Shown: positions 46,168-55,297 of the stretch, piece after piece | Layout of the letters: the number at the start of each line of letters is the position of its first letter | Numbering within the stretch: the first letter of the stretch is position 1 | Origin: an uncultured Lachnospiraceae bacterium | GTDB taxonomy: Bacteria; Bacillota; Clostridia; Lachnospirales; Lachnospiraceae | Direction of reading: 5' to 3' | NCBI GenBank assembly: GCA_947630805.1 | Contig: CANRIV010000002.1 | Location: 1-64,000 of the forward strand | DNA length: 64,000 bases | The notes under the pieces: generated by a model | Told to the model about the DNA's origin: nothing | Database searches by the model: none | What the model saw: the letters and a program-made list of their open reading frames with translations, nothing else | Position numbers and translations under genes: made by a program

Positions 46168-47127
46168 TTATCCATAGATAAGTCCACATACGTAGATGAC
46201 AAGCGGTATTGAAATAAGAGATAATACTGTGGAGATAAAGATTGTCTTGGAAACGAATTTATTGTCCAGGTTATACTTGGTGGAAATCATCAATGCAATG
46301 TTTGCCACCGGCATTAAAAATTCAATGAAAAGTACATGAAATAACAAGTCATCCCTGATAAAGATTCTAAATACAGGATATAAAAGAATTGGCAAAACAA
46401 TCTGTTTGATAACAGAAAAAACATATACCCGCCATTCATTAAATACTTCTTTTAGTTTCATGGAGGCAAGCGTTGAGCCAACCAGAATCATTGCAAGCGG
46501 TGAAGTTAAATCCCCCACAGTTTCGATAACGTTTTCTATGGTATTTGAAAAATGAATATTCAGAGCATAGATGACTACTGCCAGAACAGAACAGAGAATA
46601 CCAGGGGACAAAATGTTTTTTATCTGGAGTGAAGTTTTTACGGTGTCTCCATATCCGATAATAAGGACCCCGTATGTAAAGACACTGATGTTAAAAAAGA
46701 TATTCAGTACTGCCGCATAAAAAACGGCTGTAGCTCCATTTTCTCCACATGCTGCCTGTAAAATTGGCATTCCCATGAATCCTACGTTGGAAAAAATAAG
46801 CATGAACATGTACATACCCTGCCGCGATTTGACTATCCGCATTGTTTTCAGCATAATTTTAACTATGAAAAATGCTAATATGGGCATAATTAAAAAAAAT
46901 AAAACAGACGCTGTAAATAACGTAAAGATAGTAGAAGTGTCAGGATGTTCTTCCATCTTCAGTACGGAGCTGATTGTCATAAGCGGCAGTGTAACATTGA
47001 TAACCAGCTCATTCAAATGTTTATTGACAGATTCATTAAGGATATTAAATTTAAATATGAAATAACCAATGCAGATAATTAAAAATAATTGAATCAGTTG
47101 GTCTATCAGTACGCTCATATCAATCAT
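46168..47127 (-). CDS. AEC family transporter
   Basis: 319 residues from the ATG at 47127, with AAAGGAAG upstream. Reading on to 47187 would force a strong hairpin into the coding sequence and is rejected. Ten helices in two halves: NELVINVTLPLMTISSVLKM and NVGFMGMPILQAACGENG in the first, TSPLAMILVGSTLASMKLKE and EFLMPVANIALMISTKYNLD in the second. Predicted carboxylate or malate-type efflux. A structured hairpin array lies just upstream. Confidence 0.88.
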   Translation of the reverse strand: MIDMSVLIDQLIQLFLIICIGYFIFKFNILNESVNKHLNELVINVTLPLMTISSVLKMEEHPDTSTIFTLFTASVLFFLIMPILAFFIVKIMLKTMRIVKSRQGMYMFMLIFSNVGFMGMPILQAACGENGATAVFYAAVLNIFFNISVFTYGVLIIGYGDTVKTSLQIKNILSPGILCSVLAVVIYALNIHFSNTIENVIETVGDLTSPLAMILVGSTLASMKLKEVFNEWRVYVFSVIKQIVLPILLYPVFRIFIRDDLLFHVLFIEFLMPVANIALMISTKYNLDNKFVSKTIFISTVLSLISIPLVIYVCGLIYG

Positions 47128-47161
47128 CTTAAAAACTTCCTTTCTGTTATCTTCTGACTGA

Positions 47162-47248
47162 AATATGAAACGCATCAGGCGTTTCATATTCGTACTTAAC
47201 CAGCTCCGTCAGGAGCGTGTTTTGCGAAGCAAAGTTTTGAAACTGGTT
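47162..47248. repeat. Cluster of hairpins upstream of AEC gene
   Basis: A 12-bp stem AATATGAAACGC/GCGTTTCATATT with a five-base loop (47162-47191) is followed by an outer stem AACCAG (47198-47203) / CTGGTT (47243-47248) enclosing GCTCC/GGAGC and TTTGC/GCAAA hairpins. It is non-coding. It may be a leader RNA of the AEC gene or a dispersed intergenic repeat. Confidence 0.7.
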
Positions 47249-47422
47249 TTTATTCCTCGCCAATGCCAAGGAAAAAGTGCATAAGTATGCTTTTGACATT
47301 TTAATCTTTATGCTAAAATATATCTGAAGTAATTTTATAGGGTTATTATTACCGCGTCAAGAAAAAATAGGCATGGAATTGCGAAAAAGATAAACAAATA
47401 AAATACGGGAGATTATTGTAAA

Positions 47423-48085
47423 ATGAGAAAGCCGGATTTTTTTAACCACATGGAAGGAGCAATTTTTGATTTGGACGGGACGGTGTTGGACAGCTCCTGG
47501 GTGTGGGACAAAGTGGATTTAAAATTTTTGGGAAGCAGAGGATTCGATGTACCTGACGATTATGTAGAAGCAATATCTCCGTTGGGAGCTAAAAGGGCGG
47601 CAGTATATACGATAGAGCGATTTGGTCTGTGGAATGAAAAACCGGAAGATTTGATGCAGGAGTGGTTTGAAATAGCAAAAAAAGAATATAAAGACAAAGT
47701 TTTGTGCAAACCGGGGGCCGTAGAGTATATTCATAAATTATATAACAGTGGGATAAAATTAGCTGTTGCCACATCATCGGAGAGAGAATTATTTCTTCAT
47801 ACGTTAGAGCGGGAAAATATTTTATCCTGTTTTTCTCATATTGTAACTGTCAGTGAAGTGGAACGTGGAAAAGGATATCCGGATATTTATGAGGAAGCAG
47901 CAAGAAGAATGAAAATCAACCCTCACAACTGTGTTGTGTTTGAAGATATTCTGGCCGGGGTATCCGGCGCAAAACTGGGTGAATTTTATGTGGTGGCAGT
48001 ACAGGATAGAAAGTCCGTTCATCATAGAAGAAAAATAGAAGAAATGGCAGATTACTATATAGAAGCTTTTACAGATTTACTGTAG
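47423..48085 (+). CDS. HAD-superfamily hydrolase, beta-phosphoglucomutase-like
   Basis: 220 residues. Motif I is AIFDLDGTVLDSSWVW with both aspartates. Motif II is LAVATSSERELFLHTL. The lysine of motif III is in EVERGKGYPDIYEEAARRM, and motif IV is CVVFEDILAGVSGAK. The cap domain between motif I and II is helical. It fits sugar phosphate phosphatases and beta-phosphoglucomutases; the mutase-specific catalytic details are not clear, so phosphatase is as likely. GGGAGATTATT precedes the ATG. Confidence 0.88.
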   Translation: MRKPDFFNHMEGAIFDLDGTVLDSSWVWDKVDLKFLGSRGFDVPDDYVEAISPLGAKRAAVYTIERFGLWNEKPEDLMQEWFEIAKKEYKDKVLCKPGAVEYIHKLYNSGIKLAVATSSERELFLHTLERENILSCFSHIVTVSEVERGKGYPDIYEEAARRMKINPHNCVVFEDILAGVSGAKLGEFYVVAVQDRKSVHHRRKIEEMADYYIEAFTDLL

Positions 48086-48143
48086 CGTAAGAATGCGATT
48101 AAACATTTATTTCATTAAATTGATAGAAGAAAATAAAAATGGT

Positions 48144-49082
48144 TTACCGGAGCTGTTTTTTAAAATTTGGTATCGGTATTTGGGCAATTACAATGGCAAG
48201 GAATAATAAGAGACATCCGGTAAGTTCTTTTGGACGCATCGTCTGATTTAAGATGAGCCATCCTGCGAGGACGGAAAATACCGATTCCATACTCATAAGA
48301 AGTGAAGCAACAGTTGGATTCAGTCCGTTTTGTCCTATAATCTGAAGTGTATATGCTACGCCGCAGGATAAAAAACCGGCATATCCCAGCATAATCCACA
48401 CTTGTGGAGAGGAAAGTACAGGAAGCCATTGCATGATACCGGTAATGGAATGTTTCATATCTACAAAAAACATAGGAATTGCAGTGAGAAAACCACATAC
48501 AAAAAATTGAATACATGACATTCTGACCCCATCTACAAAAGGTGAAAACCGATCAATCAATAAAATATGAAATGAGAAAAAGAACGCACATAAAATTACT
48601 AATGTATCGGAAAACATCAATCCAAAACGGCCGTGAATACATAGAAGATATAGACCCACTAAGGCAATTCCCACACCAATCCATATATTGATTCCACATT
48701 TTCTTTTGACAAATAACCCGAGAACGGGAACAATCAGTATGTAACAGGAAGTGAGAAATCCGGCCTTTCCGGCAGATGTTCCAAAATAAAGTCCCAACTG
48801 CTGTATGTTGCTGGCAATGCAGAGGGCAATACCACAGGAAATCCCTGCAACCCATAGTTTTTTCCAGTCATTTTTATTGGTCGGTCTTTTGTTTGTAAAT
48901 CCTGCTTTATCTAAAAAAATAATGACAGGAAGTAATACAATGCCGCCAAGGATACTTCTGAGACAGTTAAAAGCATAAGGACCAATAGCATTTCCACCTT
49001 CGCTTTGTACTACAAATGCAACGCCCCATATAAATGCTGTAATTAATAATAAAATAGAATGTGTTAATTTAATTCTGTACAT
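48144..49082 (-). CDS. DMT family (EamA) transporter
   Basis: 312 residues with ten hydrophobic helices in two five-helix EamA repeats. It begins HSILLLITAFIWGVAFVVQSEGG, the usual opening with the WG motif. The second repeat contains GLNPTVASLLMSMESVFSVLAGWLILNQTMRPKELTGC, the conserved end of EamA proteins. It is likely an exporter of amino acids or related metabolites. GGAG-type ribosome site at the 5' end. Confidence 0.9.
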   Translation of the reverse strand: MYRIKLTHSILLLITAFIWGVAFVVQSEGGNAIGPYAFNCLRSILGGIVLLPVIIFLDKAGFTNKRPTNKNDWKKLWVAGISCGIALCIASNIQQLGLYFGTSAGKAGFLTSCYILIVPVLGLFVKRKCGINIWIGVGIALVGLYLLCIHGRFGLMFSDTLVILCAFFFSFHILLIDRFSPFVDGVRMSCIQFFVCGFLTAIPMFFVDMKHSITGIMQWLPVLSSPQVWIMLGYAGFLSCGVAYTLQIIGQNGLNPTVASLLMSMESVFSVLAGWLILNQTMRPKELTGCLLLFLAIVIAQIPIPNFKKQLR

Positions 49083-49252
49083 AAGTTTTCTCCTAAAATC
49101 TTCTATATTATATAAAGAATTTAGAAAATTGGCAATTTCTTATCTTTATTTCTGGCTTTCATCATTTTTATTACACTGCAATGCGCCGCTTTGTTATTGA
49201 AAAATAAAAGTGGTATACTATAAACATTCCGTTAAAATATTGCGAGGTATTT

Positions 49253-49735
49253 ATGAAACAGATAGAAGAAAAAACGAATGTAATGCGGCTTTTAGACCAG
49301 AAAAAAATAAAATATCAGGTACATACGTATTTGGATACAGACGCCATAAGTGGAAGGGAGGTAACCTGTGCGCTGAAGCAAGATCCGAATGCAGTGTTCA
49401 AGACGCTTGTCACAGTGGGAAAATCAAAGAATCATTATGTATTTCTGGTACCGGTCGCAAAAGAACTGGATTTGAAAAAGGCAGCAAAATGTGTGGGAGA
49501 AAAGAAGATTGAAATGATTAAGGCAAAAGAATTGCTGGGGCTGACTGGTTATATTCATGGGGGATGTTCTCCCATCGGCATGAAAAAATTTTTCAGAACG
49601 ATTATTGATTCCAGTGCACAAAATTTTGAAACAATCATGTTTAGCGGAGGGAAAATCGGTTATCAGGTAGAACTCAAGTTAGAAGATTTGAGAAAGATAA
49701 TAAGATTTGATTTATATGATATTGCCGGGGAATAA
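49253..49735 (+). CDS. ybaK: Cys-tRNA(Pro)/Cys-tRNA(Cys) deacylase YbaK
   Basis: 160 residues. It hydrolyses Cys mischarged on tRNA(Pro). Family features: QVHTYLDTDAISGREVT, DPNAVFKTLVTVGKSKNHYVFLVPVA with the conserved lysine, and YIHGGCSPIGMKKFFRTIID. GCGAGG precedes the ATG. A longer reading from 49210 is in another frame and is not used. Confidence 0.94.
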   Translation: MKQIEEKTNVMRLLDQKKIKYQVHTYLDTDAISGREVTCALKQDPNAVFKTLVTVGKSKNHYVFLVPVAKELDLKKAAKCVGEKKIEMIKAKELLGLTGYIHGGCSPIGMKKFFRTIIDSSAQNFETIMFSGGKIGYQVELKLEDLRKIIRFDLYDIAGE

Positions 49736-49815
49736 AAAGATCATGTTCTTTCCGACAGTTATAAGAATAGAAATGTATATGAAATATGATGAGAAAAAAT
49801 GAGAGGAAAGGTCAA

Positions 49816-50307
49816 GTGGATATTTGTATTAGAGAATTTACAAAAAACGACATAACAGATATGATTAAAATCTGGAATGAAATTGTGGAGGAAGGGATTG
49901 CGTTTCCGCAGGAAGAATATCTTGATGAAGAGACCGGTTTTCAATTTTTTAGCGGGCAGACTTATTGTGGTGTCGCTGAAAACATGGAAGACGGAAAGAT
50001 TTATGGCCTGTATATTCTTCATCCTAATAATGTGGGAAGATGTGGGCATATTTGCAATGCAAGTTATGCGGTAGCTTCAGATAGGCGGGGAATACATATC
50101 GGTGAGCGATTGGTCCGGGACTGTATCAAACAGTCCGGGTTTTACGGTTTTCGTATTCTACAGTTTAACGCCGTGGTGGCTGCTAATATGGCTGCAAGAC
50201 ATTTGTACGAAAAACTGGGGTTTATCCGGTTGGGAATTATCCCAAAGGGATTCCGTATGAAAGACGGAAGCTACGAAGATATATATCCTTATTACATTGA
50301 GGTATAG
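49816..50307 (+). CDS. GNAT family N-acetyltransferase
   Basis: 163 residues from a GTG at 49816, with GAGGAAAGG six bases ahead; the ATG at 49786 is less well placed. VDICIREFTKNDITDMIKIWNEIV opens the fold. The acetyl-CoA loop is YAVASDRRGIHIGERLVRDC. It ends with AANMAARHLYEKLGFIRLGIIPKGF, close to phosphinothricin-type acetyltransferases. Substrate unknown. It is the last intact chromosomal gene before the tRNA-Gly element. Confidence 0.9.
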   Translation: MDICIREFTKNDITDMIKIWNEIVEEGIAFPQEEYLDEETGFQFFSGQTYCGVAENMEDGKIYGLYILHPNNVGRCGHICNASYAVASDRRGIHIGERLVRDCIKQSGFYGFRILQFNAVVAANMAARHLYEKLGFIRLGIIPKGFRMKDGSYEDIYPYYIEV

Positions 50308-50391
50308 AAAATTATTTTTGGGACAGGCTGATTTAGATTTATCCAACAAATGATTTGGATAAAAGTTATTTTAGAAAATAGGGGGATTTTA

Positions 50392-50430
50392 TATTTATGG
50401 GCATCAAAAAAGCGCGAGACGGGGATCGAA
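50392..50430. repeat. Left attachment-site repeat (att)
   Basis: Identical over 39 bp to 52688-52726. It contains the last 20 bases of the tRNA-Gly gene, without the rest of the tRNA. Identity ends at 50430/52726. Confidence 0.92.
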
Positions 50431-50431
50431 G

Positions 50432-50695
50432 GTCAAGGAAAAGGATGAAATAATAGAAAACCAAGCAATTGTTGCAAAAGAAATGAGGGAATTAAAAAAT
50501 CCACCCGAAAAATGTAAAGAAGCTTATGAAACTATTAAAGATTTTTATAATAGTTATTTAGAATTTACAAATCTAGTAACGAATCCAACTGGTAATTTAG
50601 AATCTTATACGGCAGATTATAATAATCTAGATTTGGAAGTTATGAGTAAATACAAAAAATGGAATTGCTTTTTGAATGATAAAGACTGTGTTTAA
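50432..50695 (+). pseudogene. C-terminal fragment of a hypothetical protein
   Basis: The frame is open through the left att repeat and reads KVKEKDEIIENQAIVAKEM, NPPEKCKEAYETIKDFYN and LEFTNLVTNPTGNLES. This looks like the helical C-terminus of a family of small clostridial exported or membrane proteins (NPPEKY..AYE...LY..Y..F..L..NP.GSL), but I cannot name it. An ATG at 50483 could give 70 residues. The upstream part was probably cut off by recombination at the att site. Confidence 0.5.
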
Positions 50696-50715
50696 ATAGA
50701 AGGAAGGTTGCTTTT

Positions 50716-51321
50716 ATGAACGAATATCAAATTAGTTTTCTTCGACAATCTGTTTTGGGACAGCAGGTTCATATGAATTCTCCAGAAGATGTTATCAAGC
50801 GGTGTATAGAACTAGCTGATAAAGATATGTTATCTGGTGGAAGATTTATCTGTGATTCTTTTAATAAAAAAGAACGTAAAGACAGAGTTGATCATATTAT
50901 GAAGATACTTAAAAGCGCAGAATTTAAATACCAAAATATTGATAAAAAAGATTTGTGTGAAAAAATCTTTTGGGAGTGTGATCAACCAAGGTATAAAAAA
51001 ATTAATAACATTGAACGTGAATATAGACCTTTTGGGTTGACGCAGAAAATAATAAATATGACATTTAAATATTTATATATCTTTAAGGAATATATTGGAG
51101 TAGATATAGATTTTTCTCAATGTGAATGTCCGTTGGATAGTATTATATTAGAAAAATTAGGGTGTATGGAAAAATGGACTAATATTACATTTAATCAATA
51201 TGAAAAAATAAAGTGTGAAATAAACAAAAAATTAAACGATGAAAAGTATACTGTTATGAAGGGCATAATAGGAGGATTGGCATTTGATAACAATTGGTTG
51301 AACGATGGCGAGAATGCATGA
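50716..51321 (+). CDS. Orphan hypothetical protein of the island
   Basis: 201 residues, soluble, with GGAAGG ahead of the ATG. It has no signal peptide or membrane helix. Sequence landmarks: NSPEDVIKRCIELADKDM, GGRFICDSFNKKERKDRVD, DLCEKIFWECDQPRYKKIN, FKYLYIFKEYIGVDIDFSQCECPLDS and NEKKLNDEK-like helices near the end. Six cysteines are scattered, not in a zinc pattern. I recognise no family. As an intact gene in an otherwise decayed island, it may be kept for a function such as defence or competition, but that is only inference. Confidence 0.7.
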   Translation: MNEYQISFLRQSVLGQQVHMNSPEDVIKRCIELADKDMLSGGRFICDSFNKKERKDRVDHIMKILKSAEFKYQNIDKKDLCEKIFWECDQPRYKKINNIEREYRPFGLTQKIINMTFKYLYIFKEYIGVDIDFSQCECPLDSIILEKLGCMEKWTNITFNQYEKIKCEINKKLNDEKYTVMKGIIGGLAFDNNWLNDGENA

Positions 51322-51380
51322 TGTTAGAAAATATGATTAAAGTAGTTTGAGGAGGTAAAAACACAAAAATACAAAAAACA

Positions 51381-51549
51381 ACATATAGTATGTAACTTAT
51401 GGACGTGAGGTCCACAAGTTGGAAAACATCCCTAAGAAGGTAACTTTTTTACCTTGAGAAGGAGCGACAAAACAATTAAATACAGTTATAATAATAACTA
51501 AGATGTCTTCTATAAAATACGCAAATTGCGTAGCAGAAGACATCTTTTT
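51381..51549 (+). ncRNA. Candidate structured RNA with terminator
   Basis: Hairpins in series: ACATA-tag-TATGT (51381-51393), AACTT.TGGAC/GTCCA.AAGTT (51394-51420), AAGGTAA/TTACCTT (51437-51455), GTTA/TAAC (51485-51498). An intrinsic terminator then follows: AAGATGTCTTCT (51500-51511) pairs with AGAAGACATCTT (51535-51546), ending in T-run. No convincing ORF occupies it; a 15-codon reading from 51400 is the longest with an ATG. It could be an untranslated tail of the orphan gene rather than a separate RNA. Confidence 0.45.
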
Positions 51550-51793
51550 GCTTTTTTACTGGAGGATAGGAGTTTAAAGATTAATGAAAAAATATTAAAT
51601 AGGTGATTGCGAAACGCCTTGGCAGTTGCCTGAAAATTAGCAGTCTTGTCAGATGATTCTGGCTTGATTGGTGATTTTATGGCAGGAGACAGATTGACAG
51701 AAGGGTCGGAACGGCAAAAAATGGAAATGTATTCGAAAAAAGGGCACACTTTATAGAAGGAAAATATCATCTCCTTTTTACTAATGGTAAGTC

Positions 51794-52055
51794 CTATGCA
51801 ATTAGTGGCTTTACACTTCTGATGTATTGATGCTGATGTATTTTGTCAGCTAACAGAACAGTAATCAGCTATGTAATGCCGGACAGGAACAGGTCCGCGT
51901 GGAGCGTTTTTTCATTTTGTGTCTTACGGCCTGCAAGTCCAAAAGAATCTTTTACATGGTTAATGAAACGCTCAACGCTGGTGCGGATCTTATAGGTAGA
52001 ATCCCATTCCGGCATACCGCATAATGTACCCGGATAAGTCCGCAGATTTTTTTTC
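51794..52055 (-). pseudogene. C-terminal remnant of a DDE transposase
   Basis: The minus-strand translation reads RTYPGTLCGMPEWDS, YKIRTSVERFINHVKDSFG, LAGRKTQNEKTLHADLF and LSGIT, then an in-frame TAG, then LITVLLADKIHQHQY. The RTSVER..N..K pattern with a conserved glutamate is the end of IS4/IS1182-like transposases. The N-terminal two thirds are missing, so the element is dead. It abuts the integrase fragment at 52065. Confidence 0.7.
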
Positions 52056-52064
52056 AGGATATAG

Positions 52065-52547
52065 ATAAATCATCCGGCCACAGGGAGAATCCAAACAGGG
52101 ATCTTCACATCAGCAAAGGTTGAAGGTGCTGTTGTAAAGACTACAGGGTATGAAGTCAAAGATTATCTGAAGTACCATCATGCAGAAAGAGAAGTTCCAT
52201 TACCTGCGGAGTGTTTTAATCTGATAGAGGAAGTAAAAAAATGCAATGAACTAAATGGTGAAGCAAATGATTCCTTTATATTTATCAGAAATGGAGATTT
52301 TATTGAGCCAAGATATTATGAGTGCAGAATAAAAACTGTACGTAAAAATTTGGGTTTAAAATATAGGTCGATGCACAAAATCAGAAAGACTTATATTTCG
52401 TTACTTAGAAAGAATAATATTCCGCTTGATACCATTAAACAGGTAGTAGGACATTCGACAGAGCAAGTCACTCTTGATTCTTATGATTTTGACATCAATT
52501 CTAAAAAGAACTATGAAAAAATCTTAGATATTAAAGTCGCTATGTAA
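52065..52547 (+). pseudogene. C-terminal part of a tyrosine-type integrase
   Basis: Open from just after a stop at 52062. The catalytic end is recognisable: REVPLPAECFNLIEE, SFIFIRNGDFIEPRYY, then the box MHKIRKTYISLLRKNN (HxxR), QVVGHSTEQVTLDSYDF (GHS and the nucleophilic tyrosine) and a short tail. The N-terminal DNA-binding half and the first catalytic arginine are missing, with a transposase remnant in their place. Its position next to the tRNA-side att site and its orientation fit the enzyme that inserted this element. Confidence 0.85.
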
Positions 52548-52687
52548 TTGGACCTGAGTAGCAACCAAAATATCTAAGATTTTTTTCTGTAATTATTTCA
52601 TTCTTTTACCAAATTACCTAAGTAACTTTGAGTAACTTAGCCCTGTTTTGAGTAACTTTTTACTTAACAAAAACCCCACAAACCCTT

Positions 52688-52778
<91 letters not shown>

Positions 52779-52976
52779 ATTGTACCGTGTAGCTTAACGC
52801 ACACGCAGAAATTATAATACTACAATGAGGCCTTTTTGTCAACAATAAAAAGTTTAAACGTTTCAAATAAAAAAAAGAGACTTATATAAAAAAGTGATAC
52901 TTCTAAATCAATAGTGAACTTACTATAATTTTATTTACATGGGAAATTATTTTTATATACATGAGAGGAGATTATT

Positions 52977-55136
52977 ATGAAAAAAAGGAAAAAAATCTGG
53001 GCGATTGTCTGTGCAGTAATTCTGGCGCTGTCCGGAATTGTATATGCACCGGAGGGCAATGTAAGTGCAGCTTCCTATGACTCACTTACCTATACTTCAT
53101 TAGGAACGGGCATTGCATATAGTTATGTCAGCAATACACTTACAGGATTGGGAAATCCGGAATTATTGGATGCCGGGCAGACAATGCAGTTTGCATTTTC
53201 AGCAGACAATAAAGAAATTGCAGTGACGATAGACGGAGCCGATGCTGCATCGCATCCGGCGATTATCACAATCGGAGCTGCTATTGTCAAATTAAATCCT
53301 ACGAAGTTATCGGACAACGCATATACTTATTTGGTTATCAGTTCATCGACAGGAAAGGCAGAAGTGGTTATTAAAAGAGGCAATCCGGCAGGAGGCGGCC
53401 AGGTGCCAAGCAGTGGAAGTTCTACAGACCCTCAGCCTTCCAGTCCCGGTGGAGAGGTAAACCCTCCACAGACGACAGCCGGTATTCCGGATGCGTCATC
53501 CCTTCCAAAGAAGGCAGTGGGGCTGAATCCACAGGTAAAAACAGATACGGCTACCCTTGACAATTCTGTGCTTTTAGCCTGGGCAAGTGCAATGGCGCAG
53601 GGAACACCTGACTATGATGCTTCTGTATATACATATAATGCGTATGTTTATAAAAATGGAAACCGCGTGTCAAAAGTTTGTAATGTCACAAATGGATGTA
53701 TTTTGGGCGGTCTGTCTGCAGGTACTTACAGCTTTTCGGTAGCAGCCGTCAACGCTATGGGAGAAGGTCCGGAATCAGACAAGCAGACAGTTACAATTAC
53801 AGGATATTCATTAGATTACACACCAAAAGCAGAGTATAATGGACCAAAAATTCCTGATGGATTTTCTATTACCTCAGCAGATGCGACATTCCAGGCCAAT
53901 GTACCTCAGGAAGAACAGAAGAACAAACTGTGGCTGGCATGGGCGGCATCTAATGCTAGCCCGGAAGCACCGGGGTATGATACGACTGTTACAGGATATA
54001 ATGTTTATGTATTTAACGCTGAAACCGGAAAACCATATCGTAGAGTTCATGTAGATGGCATCGGATCCAATACAGCAATTTTAGAAAGTGTTTCAGCAGG
54101 AAAATATGTGGCATTTGTCACAGCAGAAAATGCGAGTGGTGAATCAGGTATGGCGGCGCCGGGACTGACCCTTCCATCTTCTGTAGAAATCAAAGGTGAG
54201 ACATATGATAATGCACAGGATTTTGATTATCCGGATCAGCCCGGTTTACCTCTTGGATTGGTAATCAGTGGTGCAGATGATGGCGTGGGTAACGGATTTA
54301 CTGTTGCATGGTCACGGGAAGCTGATTTGGCAGGTGTTCAGATCAATGTATTTGTTGATGGAGTCTGTGTAAAGGCAGGAGCTAACAATGGTCCGGATCC
54401 ATCTTATCATGAGACCCGATTAAAGCCGGGCACTTATGAAGTGTCTGTTACAATGCAATATATTTCAAATCAGGTAGAATCTGTTCCGTTTACAAAAACG
54501 ATTACGGTGACAGGAGAAGGAACAAACACACCGGAAGAAATGGCAGACGCCACTTATTCAAAATATGAAAAACCGGGTCCGGTAGAGCCTCCTACGAGTG
54601 ATATAGATGTACCTACGATACCGGATCAAGGAGGAGATGACAATAAACCGGATGCACCTACGACACCAAATCCGGGAGGAGATACAGACATACCTACGAC
54701 ACAGAATTCGGGAGACAATACGGATGTACCTGCCACGCAGAAGCCGGGAGATACACCAAACAATGTGACGACACAGCCTTCCAATACTCCGGGAACGACA
54801 ACAGTCAACTCCGAAGATAAAACTTCAGGGGTTAATGTTTCTGTAGGAAAGGTAACAGTGAAAAAGGCGACAAAGAAAATCAAAAGCAACAAGAGCAAGA
54901 TTTCACTGAAAAAAGTAAAAGGAGCGACCGGTTATAAAATACAGATTTCTACGTCAAAGAAATTTAAGAAAGTGCTTATGACAAAGAACGTAAAGAAGGC
55001 TTCCGTTACATTAAAGAACAAAAAACTGAAAAATAAGAAAAAACTTTACGCGAGAGCAAAAGCTTACAAAGTAGTGGCAGGAAAGACTTATGAAGGAAAA
55101 TGGTCAAAAGCAAAGAAAATTAAAATAAAAAAATAA
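52977..55136 (+). CDS. Secreted FN3-domain protein with Pro/Thr-rich linker
   Basis: 719 residues. The signal peptide ends near NVSAASYD. An N-terminal beta domain is followed by a Gly/Ser/Pro linker, then three fibronectin-III-like domains (about 175-285, 295-405, 420-515). Each has VLLAWASAMAQG-, LWLAWAASNASP- or FTVAWSREADLA-type B-strands and ends GTYSFSVAAVN, GKYVAFVTAEN or GTYEVSVTMQY. A Thr/Pro/Asp spacer (about 520-620) precedes a Lys-rich FN3-like C-terminus (VKGATGYKIQIST, YARAKAYKVVAGKTYEGKWS) nearly the same as that of the 34227 protein. This shared tail may be a common cell-surface retention module. GAGAGGAG precedes the ATG. A TATAAT lies at 52924 with a poor -35. Confidence 0.88.
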   Translation: MKKRKKIWAIVCAVILALSGIVYAPEGNVSAASYDSLTYTSLGTGIAYSYVSNTLTGLGNPELLDAGQTMQFAFSADNKEIAVTIDGADAASHPAIITIGAAIVKLNPTKLSDNAYTYLVISSSTGKAEVVIKRGNPAGGGQVPSSGSSTDPQPSSPGGEVNPPQTTAGIPDASSLPKKAVGLNPQVKTDTATLDNSVLLAWASAMAQGTPDYDASVYTYNAYVYKNGNRVSKVCNVTNGCILGGLSAGTYSFSVAAVNAMGEGPESDKQTVTITGYSLDYTPKAEYNGPKIPDGFSITSADATFQANVPQEEQKNKLWLAWAASNASPEAPGYDTTVTGYNVYVFNAETGKPYRRVHVDGIGSNTAILESVSAGKYVAFVTAENASGESGMAAPGLTLPSSVEIKGETYDNAQDFDYPDQPGLPLGLVISGADDGVGNGFTVAWSREADLAGVQINVFVDGVCVKAGANNGPDPSYHETRLKPGTYEVSVTMQYISNQVESVPFTKTITVTGEGTNTPEEMADATYSKYEKPGPVEPPTSDIDVPTIPDQGGDDNKPDAPTTPNPGGDTDIPTTQNSGDNTDVPATQKPGDTPNNVTTQPSNTPGTTTVNSEDKTSGVNVSVGKVTVKKATKKIKSNKSKISLKKVKGATGYKIQISTSKKFKKVLMTKNVKKASVTLKNKKLKNKKKLYARAKAYKVVAGKTYEGKWSKAKKIKIKK

Positions 55137-55164
55137 GAAATAACAATACTTTATACTAATCATC

Positions 55165-55227
55165 AAAAGAGAGTTCCATGAAATTTGCGGTTGTTTGTAA
55201 TAATAATCGTACATGGACTCTCTTTTT
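55165..55227 (+). terminator. Terminator of FN3 protein gene
   Basis: AGAGAGTTCCATG and CATGGACTCTCT form a stem with one bulged T and a long loop, followed by T-run. Confidence 0.82.
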
Positions 55228-55297
55228 TATGATTGGATATATTTGAAAAAAATATGTGACAGTGCTAAGATAGTTAAGATGGAAAGGATAAATATAA

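Noticed and set aside
47128..47187. 20-residue N-terminal extension of the AEC transporter
   Set aside because: It would be encoded by the perfect 12-bp hairpin; a good ribosome site precedes the ATG at 47127.
50392..50430. Second tRNA gene at the left repeat
   Set aside because: Only the 3' 20 bases of tRNA-Gly are present; no cloverleaf can form.
51510..51770. Minus-strand open frame of about 86 codons in the island
   Set aside because: It runs through the terminator hairpin and has no ribosome site; the opposite strand shows equally degraded coding traces, so no gene is called.
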